A stretch of DNA of 64,000 nt from Verrucomicrobiota bacterium (GTDB lineage: Bacteria > Verrucomicrobiota > Verrucomicrobiia > Chthoniobacterales > Chthoniobacteraceae), in contig VFJQ01000028.1 in assembly GCA_009885995.1 (NCBI GenBank), positions 1 through 64,000 of the forward strand, written 5' to 3'. The notes under the pieces were generated by a model. It was given only the letters and a program-made list of their open reading frames with translations. It did no database searches and was not told the origin of the DNA. This document shows, piece by piece, positions 62,701 through 64,000 of the stretch. Every line of letters starts with the position of its first letter. Position 1 is the first letter of the stretch. Made by a program: the position numbers and the translations under genes.

Positions 62701-64000
62701 ATCGTCGTCTCGAAAAAGCTGCTCTGGTTATCGCCGATGGCGCCGCTCTGCGCCGCGTCCACGCCGTCGAAGGTCGTCACGTTCTGCGCGAACCAATTTC
62801 CAGCGCCGCCGAGCGTGAAGGCGCGGCCCGTTTGATCGAGCGCATCGGCGAGAGTCAGGACGGCGGGCATGATGAGGATCTGCAGCGCCTTCGAGCCCGT
62901 GCCTTGCCCGTTCGTCGCGTTCACGGTCACGTCGAAAGTGCCCGTCGCCGTCGGCGTGCCGGAGAGGAGACCGGTGCCGGTGTTCACCATCACGCCGGCC
63001 GGCAATGCGCCGGTCACGCTGAAGCTCGTCGGCGTGTTCGTCGCCGTGATTTGGTAGCTGAAGGCCGCGCCGATCGTGCCATTCGCCGAGCCCGCGCTCG
63101 TGACGACCGGCACCGCCGCCATCGACGGAATCGTGCCGCCGAGTCGATACGCGCCGATGCAGCCATAGGCCGTGTAGCCGGTCGAGGGAGGCGTCGGAGC
63201 GCCCGTGCCGCGCACACGCACGAAGAACGTCCCCGCGCCGACCATCTGCGAGATCGACGCGCCGAGCACGTTCGCCGGATTGCTCGTGGCGACGACCGTC
63301 CCGCCGGAGTTCAACAACTCGAGCAGGATGTCCACGTTCGGGTCCACGGCCGCGGGCGCGGCGTCCACCATCACCGTGCCGCCGGCGGTGCTGAAGCTGA
63401 ATACGTCGATGTCGCTCGCCTGCGTGATCACACCCGCCTGGTTGATCGCCCCACCGGGCGCATTGAGAGGCGCCGCCGCCGCGATCGTGCCACCCGCTTC
63501 ATCCGATATGAAACCGAAGCCGTTCGCCGCGTTGGTAATGATCGCGATGTCGTCCTGCGTGCGGTTCGCGCGGAAGTATTCGCCTTTGCTCCACTGCACG
63601 AACTCCCGGTCGTAGCCCACGCCCATGATCGGCGCCCAACCCGTCGCGCCCGAGCCATGGCCTTCGTAATACTCCTCGACCGGCTGCGTGCGGCCATCGT
63701 GCTGCAAGGCGAGCGTGTGGCCGAGTTCATGCGCGGTCGCATCGGCGCACGCCTTCACCTGGTCGTCGATGAAGACCCAGCTCGGGATGTTGTTTGTGAA
63801 ACCCTGCGTGCCTGCGCGATCGAAGCTGCTGATGTAAGCCACGCCGCCCGCGCCCGGCGCGGCCGCGTCGTTCTGCGTGATGATGCAGCGCATCCGCCTG
63901 CCGACGGCGGCGCTGTTGTAACGCGATTCGATGGTGGTCACGTCGATGTTGAAGGCGAGGAAGTCCTCCTTCACCCGGTTGAAGACCTCGGTGATCTGCG
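59757..64000 (-). CDS. Multi-domain secreted metzincin protease (5' end beyond the window)
   Basis: Open from the window edge (QITEVFNR precedes GTG 63974) to the stop at 59757; at least 1414 residues. A zinc protease domain has HELGHTLALQHDG (HExxH...H-D) and a downstream Met-turn-like IMGVGY. A pre-peptidase-like beta domain comes next. Three putative-Ig repeats follow (AAFSYQITATNTPTSFSVTG ... LPAGVMVNTGTGLLSGTP), each followed by a jelly-roll-like module (DFLRVSIDGVEQ ... HVMRWSYTKD), and then a C-terminal beta-rich domain. It is probably a secreted or surface protease that attaches to polymer. The true start and signal peptide lie outside. Confidence 0.88.
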   Translation of the reverse strand, partial: QITEVFNRVKEDFLAFNIDVTTIESRYNSAAVGRRMRCIITQNDAAAPGAGGVAYISSFDRAGTQGFTNNIPSWVFIDDQVKACADATAHELGHTLALQHDGRTQPVEEYYEGHGSGATGWAPIMGVGYDREFVQWSKGEYFRANRTQDDIAIITNAANGFGFISDEAGGTIAAAAPLNAPGGAINQAGVITQASDIDVFSFSTAGGTVMVDAAPAAVDPNVDILLELLNSGGTVVATSNPANVLGASISQMVGAGTFFVRVRGTGAPTPPSTGYTAYGCIGAYRLGGTIPSMAAVPVVTSAGSANGTIGAAFSYQITATNTPTSFSVTGALPAGVMVNTGTGLLSGTPTATGTFDVTVNATNGQGTGSKALQILIMPAVLTLADALDQTGRAFTLGGAGNWFAQNVTTFDGVDAAQSGAIGDNQSSFFETTIAGPATVSFRWSVNSEETYDFLRVSIDGVEQAAISGNVAFEARMFAIPSGSHVMRWSYTKDELVSAGADAGFVDVIAISQLQKPTITSAARAAGTVGQAFSYQIAGTNSPASFSVTGALPAGVTLNATTGLLSGTPTASGSFNVTIGASNSAGTGTAPLAINIAAGTIALDEALDTPGRVFVSGGAAAWFGQNTVSFDGADAARSGAIGADQESRFETTITGPATVSFRWKVDSEEGFDYLRVYVDDFTLGQQLAQISGPVDWTLQSVVIGAGDHVVRWSYTKDGALAVGADAGFVDALTISTETTPIVSSPAAVSGEVGVPFGYQVAGTNAPTSFAFTGNLPPGLSFNVSSGIISGEPTSAGTFVFSVTATNSAGTSDPLEVTATVTASALTLTTALDAPGLVWVTAGDLPWIPQTTVTHDGFDAAQVHGLPDSGQSSLSTNIAGPAGVRFFWKVDSEPGFDFLVFLVDGVERERISGDKDWARHSLPIGPGTHTLTWRYEKDGTVSGGTDRAWVDEVEVVPLNQASGRDDFADASPLDGTFVVTQGNNTGATTEVGEPVHGSVSNARTLWWEWTAPKTGKVTVSTAGSAIDTVLAVYTGDTLATLAPVAGNDDAGRSQQSSVRFAAVAGQTYKIAVAGTTEGAVKLLISYLGSNAYTGLLRAPNADAPAGIISFRLNERLSFTSSFTLGNQRVGFRSSLTSDPQTINLVFTNGSGGFDTTVVTAKTIGTDRLEGTLDFDGDTYGFTAVASLPARDLPASLPGAFTFIAPARAQAATLPGGAGYGRLSVSRKARISASGVLGDGRKFSAGGPLTIDHAWTLFARDRDRGTVAGDIFFDAGGETLQGLVRWVKPANSSRYPAAFALTSDFFGSRFVRPSPTAPLFSFNVASVSFASNSGLNVPPAKMLGISPTGRVTLGPDAGLSLSVSARTGMFSGRTTEPVSGSRAPFGGAVLQIYDYAAGTVLLPDGTGVVLLQNSAP

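Overview
The window is GC-rich bacterial chromosome (I judge roughly two thirds G+C by eye, not computed). The gene content suggests a free-living, Gram-negative member of the PVC group, most likely Verrucomicrobiota. The reasons are very large secreted delta-60, Ig-like and Calx-beta proteins, a secreted cytochrome c plus WD40 protein of the planctomycete/verrucomicrobial kind, an N-type sulfatase, a lipase-maturation-factor homologue, a putative Na+/H+ antiporter, and many short palindromic or minisatellite intergenic repeats. This is inferred from gene families; no rRNA is present to fix the taxonomy.

Layout. 0.4-9.9 kb: cysS, two exported proteins of unknown role, lepA, a sialidase-fold secreted protein, a membrane-anchored HNH nuclease and an exported protein. 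9.9-27.4 kb: a sulfatase gene broken by one TAG codon, an RND efflux pair, holB, a Ca2+-type P-ATPase, an antiporter, a lipoprotein, a secreted beta-propeller protein, a PfkB-family kinase, thiE, efp and sucB (2-oxoglutarate dehydrogenase E2). 27.4-36.0 kb: an accessory island flanked by a 62-bp direct repeat of the sucB 3' end. It holds toxin-antitoxin remnants, a nucleotidyltransferase pair, palindromic repeats and a ~2190-codon delta-60/Ig-like exoprotein with two compensating poly-G frameshifts. 36.0-40.5 kb: sucA (E1), tail-to-tail with the sucB-end copy, and a lipase maturation factor homologue.

40.7-47.5 kb is a second accessory region. A type ISP-like restriction-modification gene is split into N- and C-terminal remnants by a lower-GC three-gene cassette that includes a HicB-like protein. 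After it come a 21-bp minisatellite, a frameshifted hypothetical gene, a partly duplicated secreted esterase and a PIN/RHH toxin-antitoxin pair. 47.6-64 kb returns to chromosomal genes: pabB, an exported protein, tRNA-Glu(CTC), aspS, a circularly permuted ATP-grasp/alpha-E fusion, an MFS nucleoside-type transporter, marC, the cytochrome c/WD40 protein and a metzincin-type exoprotease that runs off the right edge.

The most interesting signals are the island bounded by sucB 3' ends whose three differences are all synonymous, the cassette that replaced the middle of the restriction-modification gene, the in-frame amber codons and poly-G frameshifts concentrated in accessory genes, and repeat elements that sit in frame inside two housekeeping-type genes (cysS and the lipase maturation factor). 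All family assignments come from reading the translated sequence; no database search was run.
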